This document shows positions 52,448 through 60,802 of a stretch of 64,000 bases of DNA, piece by piece. Position numbers and translations under genes: made by a program. This stretch comes from Nevskia sp035651715 (GTDB taxonomy: Bacteria; Pseudomonadota; Gammaproteobacteria; Nevskiales; Nevskiaceae). The notes under the pieces are model-generated. The model was not told the DNA's origin, searched no databases, and saw nothing but the letters and a program-made list of their open reading frames with translations. The stretch's first letter is position 1. Every line of letters begins with the position of its first letter. The stretch lies in assembly GCA_035651715.1 (NCBI GenBank), contig DASRFD010000038.1:68074-132073 (forward strand), written 5' to 3'.

Positions 52448-54379
52448 TCAGTGCAGCGCCGAAACCGGCACCGCCGGCAGCACCACGCTCGACGGATGCT
52501 GCGCGTCGCTGTGCACCGTCAGCAGGCCGGCGGCGCCGGACGCCAGCGCGGGCAGCGGCGGCAGGCCGTGCGGGAAGTCGCTGGGGCCGATCGAGACGCG
52601 CAGCTGGTGCCCGGCCTTGATCAGGGCGCTGGTGGGGAACACCTCGACCGCGACCGCCGTGGGCGTGTTGGCGGCGACGTCCTGCAGCGCCGCCTGCGTG
52701 TAAGGGTGCCAGGGCTGGATCATCTGCCCGTCCAGGGTGCGCGAGCGGCCGGCGTCCACGGCGCGCATCGACAGCAGCTGCAGGCCGCTGCTGAGCGGGG
52801 TCACGGTGCTGCCGTCGACGTCGTCGAGGCGCACCGAGAGGCTGGCGTCGCTGGCGGTGGTGGAGACCCACAGGTCGGCTTCGATCGGCCCGTTGAGGTA
52901 GAAGTCCTGCGCCATCGGCGCGGTCTGGTAGTTGACGGCGCCCGCTTCCACCACGGTGTCGTCGGCGAAGCACGGCAGCTGCAGGTAGCCGAGGATGCCG
53001 GCGGTCCATTGCACCGTGGTGGCCGAGCAGAGGCCGTTGAGCGGCTCCTGCAGGGTGGTATTGCCCGGCTCGGCGGCGCCGGGCATGGCCGGCGCCAGGC
53101 TGCGGTCGCCGTGCAGGTACAGCCGCTGCGCCGCGGCCCGGGGATGAGGCCAGTCGCTCGCGGTGACGTAGTGGCCGAAGCCGTAGACGTACTGGGTGAC
53201 GTTGGGCTGGGCGCCGGCGCCGCTGTCCTGCCCGCGCAGGTACTGGTCGAACCACTGCAGCGCGATATGGCTGAGCGGCGGCACGCCGTCCGCCGGCAGG
53301 TTGCTGCCCGCGGCGATGTGGGTCCAGGGGCCGATCAGCAGCTTGGACGGGGCGTTGCGCTTGACCGCCTCGTACAGCAGCGGCTCGCCGCGCTGGAAGA
53401 CGTCGTCGAGGCCGCCGACGACGAAGGTCGGCACGCGGATGTCGCCGGCGTGCTCCCTGGGCGAGCGGATGCTCCAGAAGTCGTTGTCGTAGACCTCGTT
53501 GCTGTCGCCGAGGATCGCGCCGAGCAGCAGCGGCACTTCGTCGGCGGTGACCGCGGTGAACAGCTGCGACAGGTCCAGCGGCACGCCGGTGGCCGGATCG
53601 GTGACGGCGTCCGGGTTGAGCACGGTGCCGGCCATCACCAGCATGAACCAGGCCGGGATGAAAGCGGCATTGGTCTCGCCGCCGGTGAAGACGATGTCGC
53701 GGTAGGCGTCGGCCATCGGCACGATCAGGAACGTCGCCTTCACCGCCGGATGGCGCGTCGCCGCGGCCAGCGCCGAGGTGATGCCGAGCAGCGACTCGCC
53801 GTACATGCCGATGCTGCCGTTGCAGAACGGCTGCGCCGCGATCCAGTCGAGGATCGCGACGTAGTCGGCCTGCTCGGTGGCGCCGAACATGTTCCACTGT
53901 CCCTGCGAGCCGCCGGTGCCGCGCACGTCCACGATCACCTGGGCGTAGCCATGGTGGCCGAGGTAGCTGTTGACGACGCTGTTGCCGGGCAGGTTCTTGT
54001 CATAACCCGTCAGCGACACCACCGTGGGCAGCGGCTGGCTCACGCTGCTGCCGGCGGCGTCCGCCGGCAGGGTCACGTCCGCCGACAGCCGGGTGCCGTC
54101 CGGCAGGGTGATGGCGACGGTCGTGGTGTTCTGGTTGGGATAAGGCGCGGCGGGGTTGTAGTCCGACCAGCGGGCGCCGCCGTTGGACAGGATCGGCGCC
54201 GCAGCGGCCGCGGCATGGGCACGGTCGCCCAGGGTGGTCCAGCGGGCAGCGGCGAGCGCATTGTCCGCGGGCGGCGTGCTGCTGCCGCAACCGGCCGCCA
54301 GGATTCCGGCCGCCGCGAGCGGCAGCACCATGCAGTGCCTGGCCGCGCGCAGCGCGGCCGGGCCCTTCGAACGCTTCAC
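52448..54379 (-). CDS. CocE/NonD (X-Pro dipeptidyl-peptidase S15) family hydrolase, lipoprotein
   Basis: The 643-aa protein starts at GTG 54379 behind GGGAGGAG. A type II signal peptide precedes Cys in ILAAGCGSS. The S15 hydrolase part has the serine elbow GMYGESLLGITS, the conserved DVRGTGGSQGQW near the N-terminal domain, the Asp in FVVGGLDDVF, and the His in IGPWTHIAAG. The C-terminal jelly-roll domain (about 410-640: PIEADLWVSTTASDASLSVRLDDV, HQLRVSIGPSDFPH) is typical of CocE-like esterases. The substrate is unknown. Confidence 0.88.
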   Translation of the reverse strand: MKRSKGPAALRAARHCMVLPLAAAGILAAGCGSSTPPADNALAAARWTTLGDRAHAAAAAAPILSNGGARWSDYNPAAPYPNQNTTTVAITLPDGTRLSADVTLPADAAGSSVSQPLPTVVSLTGYDKNLPGNSVVNSYLGHHGYAQVIVDVRGTGGSQGQWNMFGATEQADYVAILDWIAAQPFCNGSIGMYGESLLGITSALAAATRHPAVKATFLIVPMADAYRDIVFTGGETNAAFIPAWFMLVMAGTVLNPDAVTDPATGVPLDLSQLFTAVTADEVPLLLGAILGDSNEVYDNDFWSIRSPREHAGDIRVPTFVVGGLDDVFQRGEPLLYEAVKRNAPSKLLIGPWTHIAAGSNLPADGVPPLSHIALQWFDQYLRGQDSGAGAQPNVTQYVYGFGHYVTASDWPHPRAAAQRLYLHGDRSLAPAMPGAAEPGNTTLQEPLNGLCSATTVQWTAGILGYLQLPCFADDTVVEAGAVNYQTAPMAQDFYLNGPIEADLWVSTTASDASLSVRLDDVDGSTVTPLSSGLQLLSMRAVDAGRSRTLDGQMIQPWHPYTQAALQDVAANTPTAVAVEVFPTSALIKAGHQLRVSIGPSDFPHGLPPLPALASGAAGLLTVHSDAQHPSSVVLPAVPVSALH

Positions 54380-54925
54380 CGAAAACTCCTCCCGAACCGC
54401 CCGGGGGGGCGGCCCCGCAATGCTGCTTATTTTTGTAGTCGCCCGGCTGCCCGACGCGGTCGCCGCCAAACGCTTCGCGTGGTCAAGCGGGCATCGGGTG
54501 GCGGCGCGGGCGCTGAATGCCGCTAATGAACTCTATAGTCCATGAAACCATCCGGTCATTCGGCTGTCAAGTGAGACAGGGTTGCTAGGCATTTTTCGTT
54601 GCTGTGCGGTTGCACTGTCCTGCGCGGCCGTGGCGAGGTGCGTAAAGCGTTCCGGGAGGCCCGATGCAAGCGGTGCGCGCGATCGTTGCCGGGCGCGGCT
54701 GGCCGCGCCGGGAGCGCGTCTGCATAATGGCTTCGCCGGACGTGGCTTTGAACGTCCGCCGTTCAGGGAAAGCGAGCGGCGGGTCCGGCGATCCGGGCTC
54801 TCCGGATTTGGCGCGCAAGGAGGCGCAGGGACAGGTGAACCGCAGCAGGACCGTGCCCTCCGGCACCCCGATCGACTGCAGGAGATCGCCGTGATCATCG
54901 TCCCACATCCTTGCGGGCTGCTCCG
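54380..54925. other. Intergenic stretch between CocE-like and KaiC-like genes
   Basis: These 546 bases lie between divergent genes. An AT-rich spot near 54520-54545 (CTAATGAACTCTATAGTCC) may hold a promoter. Short frames across 54580-54900 lack any motif. No RNA gene is recognised. Confidence 0.4.
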
Positions 54926-56413
54926 ATGACAACGCCCGCCGAAAAACTCTCGACCGGCATTCCCGGCCTGGACACCGTGCTCAGCGGCGGCTTGACCGCG
55001 AGGCGCCTTTACCTGGTGGAGGGCGTGCCGGGGTCGGGCAAGACCACGCTGGCGCTGCAGTTCCTGCTGGAGGCAGCGGCGCGCGGCGAGCGCACGCTGT
55101 ACATCACGCTGTCGGAGTCGGTGGAGGAGCTGGCCTCGGTCGCCGCTTCGCACGGCTGGTCGCTGGCGGGAATGAACCTGCGCGAGCTGGCGCCGTCGCT
55201 GGAATCGCTGCGCCCCGACGACCAGTACACCATGTTCCATCCGTCCGAGGTGGAGCTGGGCGAGACCACGCGCGCGATCCTGGAAGAGGTGGAGCGGATC
55301 GATCCGGCGCGCATCGTGTTCGACTCGCTCTCCGAGCTGCGCCTGCTGGCCGGCAACGCGCTCAAGTACCGGCGGCAGATCCTGGCGCTGAAGCAGTTCT
55401 TCTCCGGCCGCAACTGCACGGTGCTGCTGCTCGACGACATGACCAGCACCGATCACGACCTGCAGGTGCAGAGCATCGCCCACGGCGTCGTCGCGCTGGA
55501 GCAGCTCAACCAGGACTACGGCATCGAACGGCGCCGCCTGCGGGTGATCAAGTACCGCGGCGTGAAATTCCGCGGCGGCTATCACGACTATGTGATCGAG
55601 CGCGGCGGGCTGCGGGTGTTCCCGCGCCTGGTGGCCAGCGAAAGCCGGGCCCCGCGCCCCAAGGAGCGCTATGTCAGCGGCATCGAGGAGCTGGACCGCC
55701 TGCTCGGCGGCGGCATCGAGCGCGGCACCTCCACCCTGATCGCTGGCCCGGCGGGCACCGGCAAGTCCTCGGTGGCGGCGCAGTTCGTCCATGCCGCGGC
55801 CGGGCGCGGCCAGAAGGCGCTGATGGTGATCTTCGACGAGGCCGAGAACACGCTGCTGCAGCGCACCGGCGAGCTGAGCATCGGCCTGGCGCCCTTCATC
55901 GAAGCCGGGCAGGTGCGGGTGAAGCAGGTCGACCCGGCCGAGCTGTCGCCGGGGGAGCTGGTCAACACCATCCGCCGGGCGGTCGAGGACGACGGCGTAT
56001 CGATCGTCGTCATCGACAGCCTCAACGGCCTTCTCAACGCCATGCCCGGGGAGAAGCACCTGCTGATCCAGATGCACGAGCTGCTGATGTTCCTCGGGCA
56101 GCGCGGCGTCGCCACGCTGCTGATCAGCGCGCACCACGGCCTGATCGGCAGCGCCATGACCACGCCGGTGGACGTGAGCTACCTGGCCGACGCGGTGATC
56201 CTGATGCGGTATTTCGAGGCGCAGGGCCAGGTGCGGCAGGCGATCTCGATCGTCAAGAAGCGCAGCGGCGCCCACGAGCGCAGCATCCGCGAATTCAGGA
56301 TGGCCGACAGCCGCATCCAGGTGGGCAAGCCACTGATGGATTTCCAGGGCATCCTCACCGGGGTGCCGGTGATGAAGCCGCAGGGCGAGGCGCAGAAGGG
56401 AGAACTGCTCTAG
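54926..56413 (+). CDS. KaiC-like RecA-fold ATPase with two tandem domains
   Basis: The 495-aa protein starts at ATG 54926. It has two KaiC/RAD55-type domains, each with a Walker A: GVPGSGKTTLAL near 33 and GPAGTGKSSVAAQ near 273. Each also has the family start (STGIPGLDTVLSGGLTARRLYLVEG; VSGIEELDRLLGGGIERGTSTLIAG) and a Walker B-like Asp (RIVFDSLSELRLL; SIVVIDSLNGLL). No kaiA or kaiB is present. Non-cyanobacterial KaiC homologues often sit with histidine kinases. A hybrid kinase starts three bases after its stop, so the two form an operon and probably a signalling pair. Confidence 0.9.
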   Translation: MTTPAEKLSTGIPGLDTVLSGGLTARRLYLVEGVPGSGKTTLALQFLLEAAARGERTLYITLSESVEELASVAASHGWSLAGMNLRELAPSLESLRPDDQYTMFHPSEVELGETTRAILEEVERIDPARIVFDSLSELRLLAGNALKYRRQILALKQFFSGRNCTVLLLDDMTSTDHDLQVQSIAHGVVALEQLNQDYGIERRRLRVIKYRGVKFRGGYHDYVIERGGLRVFPRLVASESRAPRPKERYVSGIEELDRLLGGGIERGTSTLIAGPAGTGKSSVAAQFVHAAAGRGQKALMVIFDEAENTLLQRTGELSIGLAPFIEAGQVRVKQVDPAELSPGELVNTIRRAVEDDGVSIVVIDSLNGLLNAMPGEKHLLIQMHELLMFLGQRGVATLLISAHHGLIGSAMTTPVDVSYLADAVILMRYFEAQGQVRQAISIVKKRSGAHERSIREFRMADSRIQVGKPLMDFQGILTGVPVMKPQGEAQKGELL

Positions 56414-56416
56414 GCG

Positions 56417-57997
56417 ATGAGCGCGACCCTGCCCAGCGACACGCGGGTCCTGGTCCTGGCGCCGATCGGGAAGGATTTCCAGCTGGTCGAAAGCGTGTTC
56501 CGGCGCCATGGCATCGCCGCCATGGCCTGCTCCACCCTGTCCCAGCTGTGCCGCGAGCTCGATGCCGGCGCGGGCGCCGCCCTGCTGGTGGAGGAGGCCC
56601 TGGCCGCGGATGATTCCCTGGCGCGCTGGGTCGCGGCCCAGCCGCCCTGGTCGGACCTGCCGATCCTGCTGCTGACGCGCCCGGGGGCGGACCCTTCGGA
56701 CCTGGCCAGGACCACGCAGCCGTACGGCAACGTCACCATCCTCGAGCGGCCGATGCGCGTCGCTGCGCTGGTCAGCGCGGTGCGCTCGGCCCTGCGCGCC
56801 CGCTCGCGGCAGTACCAGACCCGCCAGCATCTGGCACAGCGGGCCGAAGCCGAGGCCAAGCTGCGGGCGGACGACCGCCGCAAGGACGAGTTCCTGGCGA
56901 TCCTGGCCCACGAGCTGCGCAACCCGCTGGCGCCGATCAGCAACGGCCTGCAGCTGCTGCGGCTGGACCGCAACGCCGACGCGCAGACCGCCAGGCTGGG
57001 CGAGATGATGGAGCGCCAGGTGGCGAACCTGAAGCGCCTGGTCGACGAGCTGCTGGAAGTTTCGCGCGTGACGCGCGGCGTGGTGGACCTGCGCTGCGAG
57101 CAGGTGGAGCTGTCGGCCTTGATCCGGGCGGCGACCGAGGCGAGCCAGCCGCTGCTGAACGCGCGCGGCCACCGGCTGGAGCTGGATCTTCCCGCCGAGC
57201 CGGTGTACCTGCATGCCGACCCGGTGCGTCTCGGCCAGGTGGTGGCCAACGTCCTCAACAACGCCGCCAAGTACACCGAGCCCGGCGGCCACATCCGCCT
57301 GTCCGCGAGCCGCAAGGGTGGCCACGCCGAGATCGAGGTGGCCGACAACGGCATCGGCATTCCGCCGGAGGACCAGCAGCGGATTTTCGACCTGTTCGTG
57401 CGGGCCGGGAGCAGCCACGAGCGCGCGCAAGGCGGCCTGGGCATCGGCCTGACGCTGGCCAAGCAGCTGGTGAATCTGCACAACGGCTCGATCGAGGTGC
57501 ACAGCGAAGGCCACGGCCGGGGCAGCCGCTTCACCGTGCGCCTGCCGGCGCTGCCCGGCGCCGTGCGGCCCGCGGCTCCTTCGGGCGAAGGCGAGCAGGA
57601 CGACCTGGCGGATCTGAGCGTGCTGGTGGCCGACGACAACGCCGACGCGGCCGGCTCCCTCGGCCTGCTGCTGCGGGAGCTGGGCGCCACCGTCACCGTG
57701 GTCGACGGCGGCCTGTCGGCGCTGGCGGCGCTGGACACCGCCTGCATGGACGCCGCCATCATCGACCTGGGCATGCCCGACCTCGACGGACTCGAGGTCG
57801 CCCGCCGCATCCGCGGCCAGGCGCACCTGAAAGGCATGGCGCTGATCGCCCTGACCGGATGGGGCCAGGCCAAGGACATGGAGGCGACCAGCGAGGCGGG
57901 ATTCGACCGCCACCTGATCAAGCCGCCGGACCTGGCCACGCTGGTGCGCCACCTGCGCCAGGTGCGGCAGCGCCGGGAGCAGGGCGTTTTGTCCTGA
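56417..57997 (+). CDS. Hybrid sensor histidine kinase, partner of the KaiC-like ATPase
   Basis: The 526-aa soluble protein has an N-terminal receiver-like domain (about 8-120: TRVLVLAPIGKDFQLVESVFRRHG, PILLLTRPGADPSD) without a clear phospho-Asp (it reads ALLVEEA). HisKA follows with phospho-His in ILAHELRNPL, then HATPase_c (NVLNNAAKYTEPGG, VADNGIGIPPEDQQ, GGLGIGLTLAKQLVNLHNG). The C-terminal receiver, about 402-522, has Asp in AIIDLGMPDLDG. It resembles the PAS hybrid kinase at 17641 in its core. The start follows the KaiC stop by three bases. Confidence 0.9.
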   Translation: MSATLPSDTRVLVLAPIGKDFQLVESVFRRHGIAAMACSTLSQLCRELDAGAGAALLVEEALAADDSLARWVAAQPPWSDLPILLLTRPGADPSDLARTTQPYGNVTILERPMRVAALVSAVRSALRARSRQYQTRQHLAQRAEAEAKLRADDRRKDEFLAILAHELRNPLAPISNGLQLLRLDRNADAQTARLGEMMERQVANLKRLVDELLEVSRVTRGVVDLRCEQVELSALIRAATEASQPLLNARGHRLELDLPAEPVYLHADPVRLGQVVANVLNNAAKYTEPGGHIRLSASRKGGHAEIEVADNGIGIPPEDQQRIFDLFVRAGSSHERAQGGLGIGLTLAKQLVNLHNGSIEVHSEGHGRGSRFTVRLPALPGAVRPAAPSGEGEQDDLADLSVLVADDNADAAGSLGLLLRELGATVTVVDGGLSALAALDTACMDAAIIDLGMPDLDGLEVARRIRGQAHLKGMALIALTGWGQAKDMEATSEAGFDRHLIKPPDLATLVRHLRQVRQRREQGVLS

Positions 57998-58190
57998 GCG
58001 GCGCGGCCTGGTGGCGCCGGTGTGACCGCCGGGTCGCCACCACCGGTTGCGGAAATCCCGCAGGGCGTTGTGCCCGACACCATGTTTCCGCGATCCGAAA
58101 CCTTCTCGATACAGGCGGGCTGTACCTTGGCGTCCATCGAAGCGGCCAGCGCTTCGGCCGGACACCCCGCCAGATTGAAGGAGATTCGCC

Positions 58191-58532
58191 ATGAACACCA
58201 AAACGCTCAAGACCGCCGCCGGCGTCATCGCCCTGGTTGCCGCATTCGCCGCCCAAGCCAGCAACGGGCTGGCGCTGCCGAAGACGACCACGGATAAAGG
58301 CTGCGGCGGCACCTGCCCGGGCGGCTACGCCGTGGCCAATGGTCCCGGGCTCAACGGCGCGAAGCACGAAGCGCCGACCGCGGATGTCTACTACGTTGGC
58401 CGCAACGGCCCCAGCCTGAACGGCGCGAAGCGCGAAGTGCCGAGCACCAACGTCTACTACGTCGGTCGCAACGGCCCCAGCCTGAATGGCCGGCGGACGC
58501 GCAGCCCTCGCCTGGTGGAACGCACGCACTGA
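58191..58532 (+). CDS. Secreted peptide with three NGPxLNG repeats
   Basis: The 113-aa protein starts at ATG 58191 behind AAGGAGATT, with a signal peptide (AAGVIALVAAFAAQASNG). The mature region has a Cys pair (KGCGGTCPGG) and three 22-residue repeats: YAVANGPGLNG, then VYYVGRNGPSLNG twice (codons 58386-58424 and 58452-58490, 66-base period). The tail is basic. Repeats of this LNG type are seen in short secreted proteins of proteobacteria and myxobacteria but have no known role. An ADYC-domain gene follows 17 bases later, so the two are probably co-transcribed. Confidence 0.8.
   Translation: MNTKTLKTAAGVIALVAAFAAQASNGLALPKTTTDKGCGGTCPGGYAVANGPGLNGAKHEAPTADVYYVGRNGPSLNGAKREVPSTNVYYVGRNGPSLNGRRTRSPRLVERTH
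58320..58490 (+). repeat. 66-base in-frame repeat units in the NGPxLNG gene
   Basis: Three successive 66-base units each encode a block ending NGPxLNG. Units two and three are nearly identical over 39 bases (58386-58424 and 58452-58490) with synonymous changes only, and the first is more diverged. The pattern suggests duplication followed by purifying selection on the peptide. Confidence 0.75.
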
Positions 58533-58549
58533 GCGGACCGCTTGCGGCA

Positions 58550-59380
58550 ATGTCGGTCCATCTGTTCCGCCGGCTGATCCTGGCCTGCGCGGCCTGGGCC
58601 TGGGCCTGGTCAGCGTCGGCGGCCGGCGCCGTCGGCGCGACGCCCGGGCTGGGCGTCGAAGGCACGGCCCTGGTGCTGCACCAGCCGGATGGCCGGGTGC
58701 TGAAGGGCCGGCAACTCCAGGGCAGGGTGCTGAGCGTGGCGGATGGACAGGGCATCACCGAGGTGAAGCTCCTGTCCATCAAGCCGGATCCGGAACACGC
58801 CTGGCTGCTGCGCCACGAATTCCGGGTGCGCGACGAACACGGACACTGGAGTGCCTACTGCGAGCCGGACTACGCGGGCGAAACCTGGGGTGTGCCGCTG
58901 GCCATTCCCGAAGGGCAGCCGGGGCGCGAGGGACCCATCACCCTGAGTTGTTCCTCCGGCGCCGTGGTGAAATGCCTGCGTTTCGGCTACGCGTACTGGC
59001 GCAGGGGTCCGCACGGCGAGGATCTCGCGCCCTATCACGCCGCCTGCGTGCACATGGTGCGCGCCGACTACTGCGGCGACGGCAAGCCGGCCACCAAGGC
59101 CGGCACCATGATCCACATTTACGACAAGCTCGGCATCAAGGGCGCCGAATCCGATCCGGAGGCGCGTCGGCATCCGGATTTCGCCTTCGAGGCCGGCTGG
59201 GGACCGCAGGGCGCGGTGTGCGCGGCGCGCACCCGCTGGCCGGACCTGCTGACGCTGCAGCAGCTGCATGCGAGCTGTCCGCGGCTGGCGCAGGCCGCGG
59301 CATGCACGCCGCGATCGGCGGCGGACATGGGGGCGCTGGTGTTCAACGCTTCGCACCGCAAGGCGCGCATCGGGGAGTGA
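58550..59380 (+). CDS. ADYC-domain exported protein
   Basis: The 276-aa protein has a signal peptide ending near AWSASAAG. The N-terminal part repeats a GTALVLHQPDGRVLKGRQLQG motif reminiscent of LNG/LQG repeats. The domain then shows the conserved ADYC motif in VHMVRADYCGDGKPATKAGTMIHIYDKLGI, near residues 165-190. Eight or more cysteines (AYCEPDY, LSCSSGAVVKCLRFGYAYW, HAACVHM, GAVCAART, HASCPRL, AACTP) suggest disulfides in the periplasm or outside. Function is unknown. It follows the NGPxLNG peptide gene in the same operon. Confidence 0.82.
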   Translation: MSVHLFRRLILACAAWAWAWSASAAGAVGATPGLGVEGTALVLHQPDGRVLKGRQLQGRVLSVADGQGITEVKLLSIKPDPEHAWLLRHEFRVRDEHGHWSAYCEPDYAGETWGVPLAIPEGQPGREGPITLSCSSGAVVKCLRFGYAYWRRGPHGEDLAPYHAACVHMVRADYCGDGKPATKAGTMIHIYDKLGIKGAESDPEARRHPDFAFEAGWGPQGAVCAARTRWPDLLTLQQLHASCPRLAQAAACTPRSAADMGALVFNASHRKARIGE

Positions 59381-59447
59381 ACCCGGCGTCGGGCCAACGG
59401 CGCCGCGGGAGCGGCCGGCGGAGTGCCCGCCCCGCGACCGCATCCGG

Positions 59448-60479
59448 TCAGCAGCTTGGGTACGGCGAGCGATAGCTCCCGCCTACGCCGAGCCGGCCGA
59501 TCCTGCCGGCGATGAATTCGGCGAACCACAGGTTGCCGTCCGGGCCGGTGACCACCGGGTAGGGGCCGCTCAGCGGCGTCGGCGTGGGCATTTCCGTGAT
59601 GTGGCCGTCGGTGGTGATGCGGCCGATCTTGCCGCCGACCAGTTCGGTGAACCACAGCGCGCCATCCGGGCCGGGGGCGATGCCGAGCGGCTGGCTCAGC
59701 CGGTTGGACAAGGCGTATTCGGTGATGGCGCCGTCAAGCGTGATGCGGCCGACCTTGCCGCCGGTTTCCTCGGTGAACCACAGGGCGCCGTCCGGTCCGG
59801 TGGTGATGCGCACCGGACCGGCCACGGGGGTGGGGACCGGGTATTCGGTGATGACGCCGGCGGTGGTGACGCGGCCGATGCGGTTGCCGACGAACTCGGT
59901 GAACCACAGCGCGCCGTCCGGCCCGGCGGCGAGGCCGTCCGGCTCGCTCAGCAGCGAGGGGATCGGGAACTCCGCGATACGCCCGGCCAGGTTGATGCGT
60001 CCGATGCGGTTCGCGGTGAACTCGGTGAACCACAGGGCCCCATCCGGCCCCTGCGTGATGCAATCCGGGCTGGCCGCCGGGGTCGGCACCGGATATTCGG
60101 CGACGCGGCCGTCCGGGCCGATGCGCCCGATCTTGTTGCCGGTGAACTCGGCGAACCAAAGCGCGGCGTCGGGACCGGCGGCGATGGCGTCGGGACCGCT
60201 GGCGGGCGTCGGCACGGGGTACTGCTCGATGCGCCCGTCCACGCCGATGCGCCCGATGCGGTTGCCGGCGAAGGCGGTGAACCAGAGGTTGCCGTCGGGG
60301 CCCGCGGCCAGGCCATCCGGCGCGCTGAGCAGGCCGGGAATGCGGAATTCCTCGATGGCGGCGGCACCAGGGCCGGCGTAAGCGGCGCAGCAGGCTGCGG
60401 CGACGAGTGCGGCACCGGCGCGGCGCAGTCCGCTGCCGGCACGGCGGGCAGGCATGTGGCGTTGAGCGGGGGTGGTCAT
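59448..60479 (-). CDS. Secreted virginiamycin-B-lyase-like seven-bladed propeller
   Basis: The 343-aa protein starts at ATG 60479, with a signal peptide ending near YAGPGAAA. Seven repeats of about 42 residues each carry a GPDGALWFTEF.GNRIGRI-type core, the blade motif of the streptogramin lyase (Vgb) family. The C-terminus closes with GRIGRLGVGG. Classical Vgb enzymes are cytoplasmic and linearise streptogramin B antibiotics; the exported form here more likely has another role or is a structural propeller. It stands alone. Confidence 0.85.
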   Translation of the reverse strand: MTTPAQRHMPARRAGSGLRRAGAALVAAACCAAYAGPGAAAIEEFRIPGLLSAPDGLAAGPDGNLWFTAFAGNRIGRIGVDGRIEQYPVPTPASGPDAIAAGPDAALWFAEFTGNKIGRIGPDGRVAEYPVPTPAASPDCITQGPDGALWFTEFTANRIGRINLAGRIAEFPIPSLLSEPDGLAAGPDGALWFTEFVGNRIGRVTTAGVITEYPVPTPVAGPVRITTGPDGALWFTEETGGKVGRITLDGAITEYALSNRLSQPLGIAPGPDGALWFTELVGGKIGRITTDGHITEMPTPTPLSGPYPVVTGPDGNLWFAEFIAGRIGRLGVGGSYRSPYPSC

Positions 60480-60713
60480 GGCGTGTTCCCTGGCTGGTTC
60501 AGTCGGCAATCCGTGGACGAGCTGATGTCCGCCGCCGGCAGAAGGCGGTGATGGACGACGGCTATTCTGCCCCAAGCCGCAACTGTTGATGTGGTGTCGC
60601 GGCTCATCGCCGCCGTTGCCGTTCCTGCATTGATACCACGCACGACGACTCAGCCCGGCGATTTGTGACATCTCGCTGCCCCTTATTTTTCCCGTGCCGA
60701 ATGGTGCAAACGG

Positions 60714-60741
60714 TTTACTTCCCGCTCATTATGGATATACT
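60714..60741 (+). promoter_or_regulatory. Sigma70-type promoter of the MBL/NAD-binding/cupin operon
   Basis: TTTACT (60714-60719), 16 bases, TATACT (60736-60741). The start of transcription would fall near 60748, inside the inverted repeat that follows. The AT-rich stretch stands out from the GC-rich surroundings. Confidence 0.65.
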
Positions 60742-60747
60742 TGGTCC

Positions 60748-60770
60748 TTAAGGATATTAATTATCCTTAA
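60748..60770. promoter_or_regulatory. Candidate Rrf2-type operator
   Basis: TTAAGGATA, five bases (TTAAT), TATCCTTAA is a perfect 9-bp inverted repeat of 23 bp total, overlapping the predicted transcription start. Rrf2-family dimers bind inverted repeats of this size. The convergent Rrf2 gene at the end of the operon is the natural candidate. Confidence 0.65.
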
Positions 60771-60802
60771 TTAAGAAAGCCCATGGTCAGCAGGAGACAG
60801 AC

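Noticed and set aside
54533..58312. Long antisense frame across the KaiC-like and kinase genes
   Set aside because: Repetitive Arg/His/Ala/Gln composition, and the opposite strand carries two clear domain proteins.
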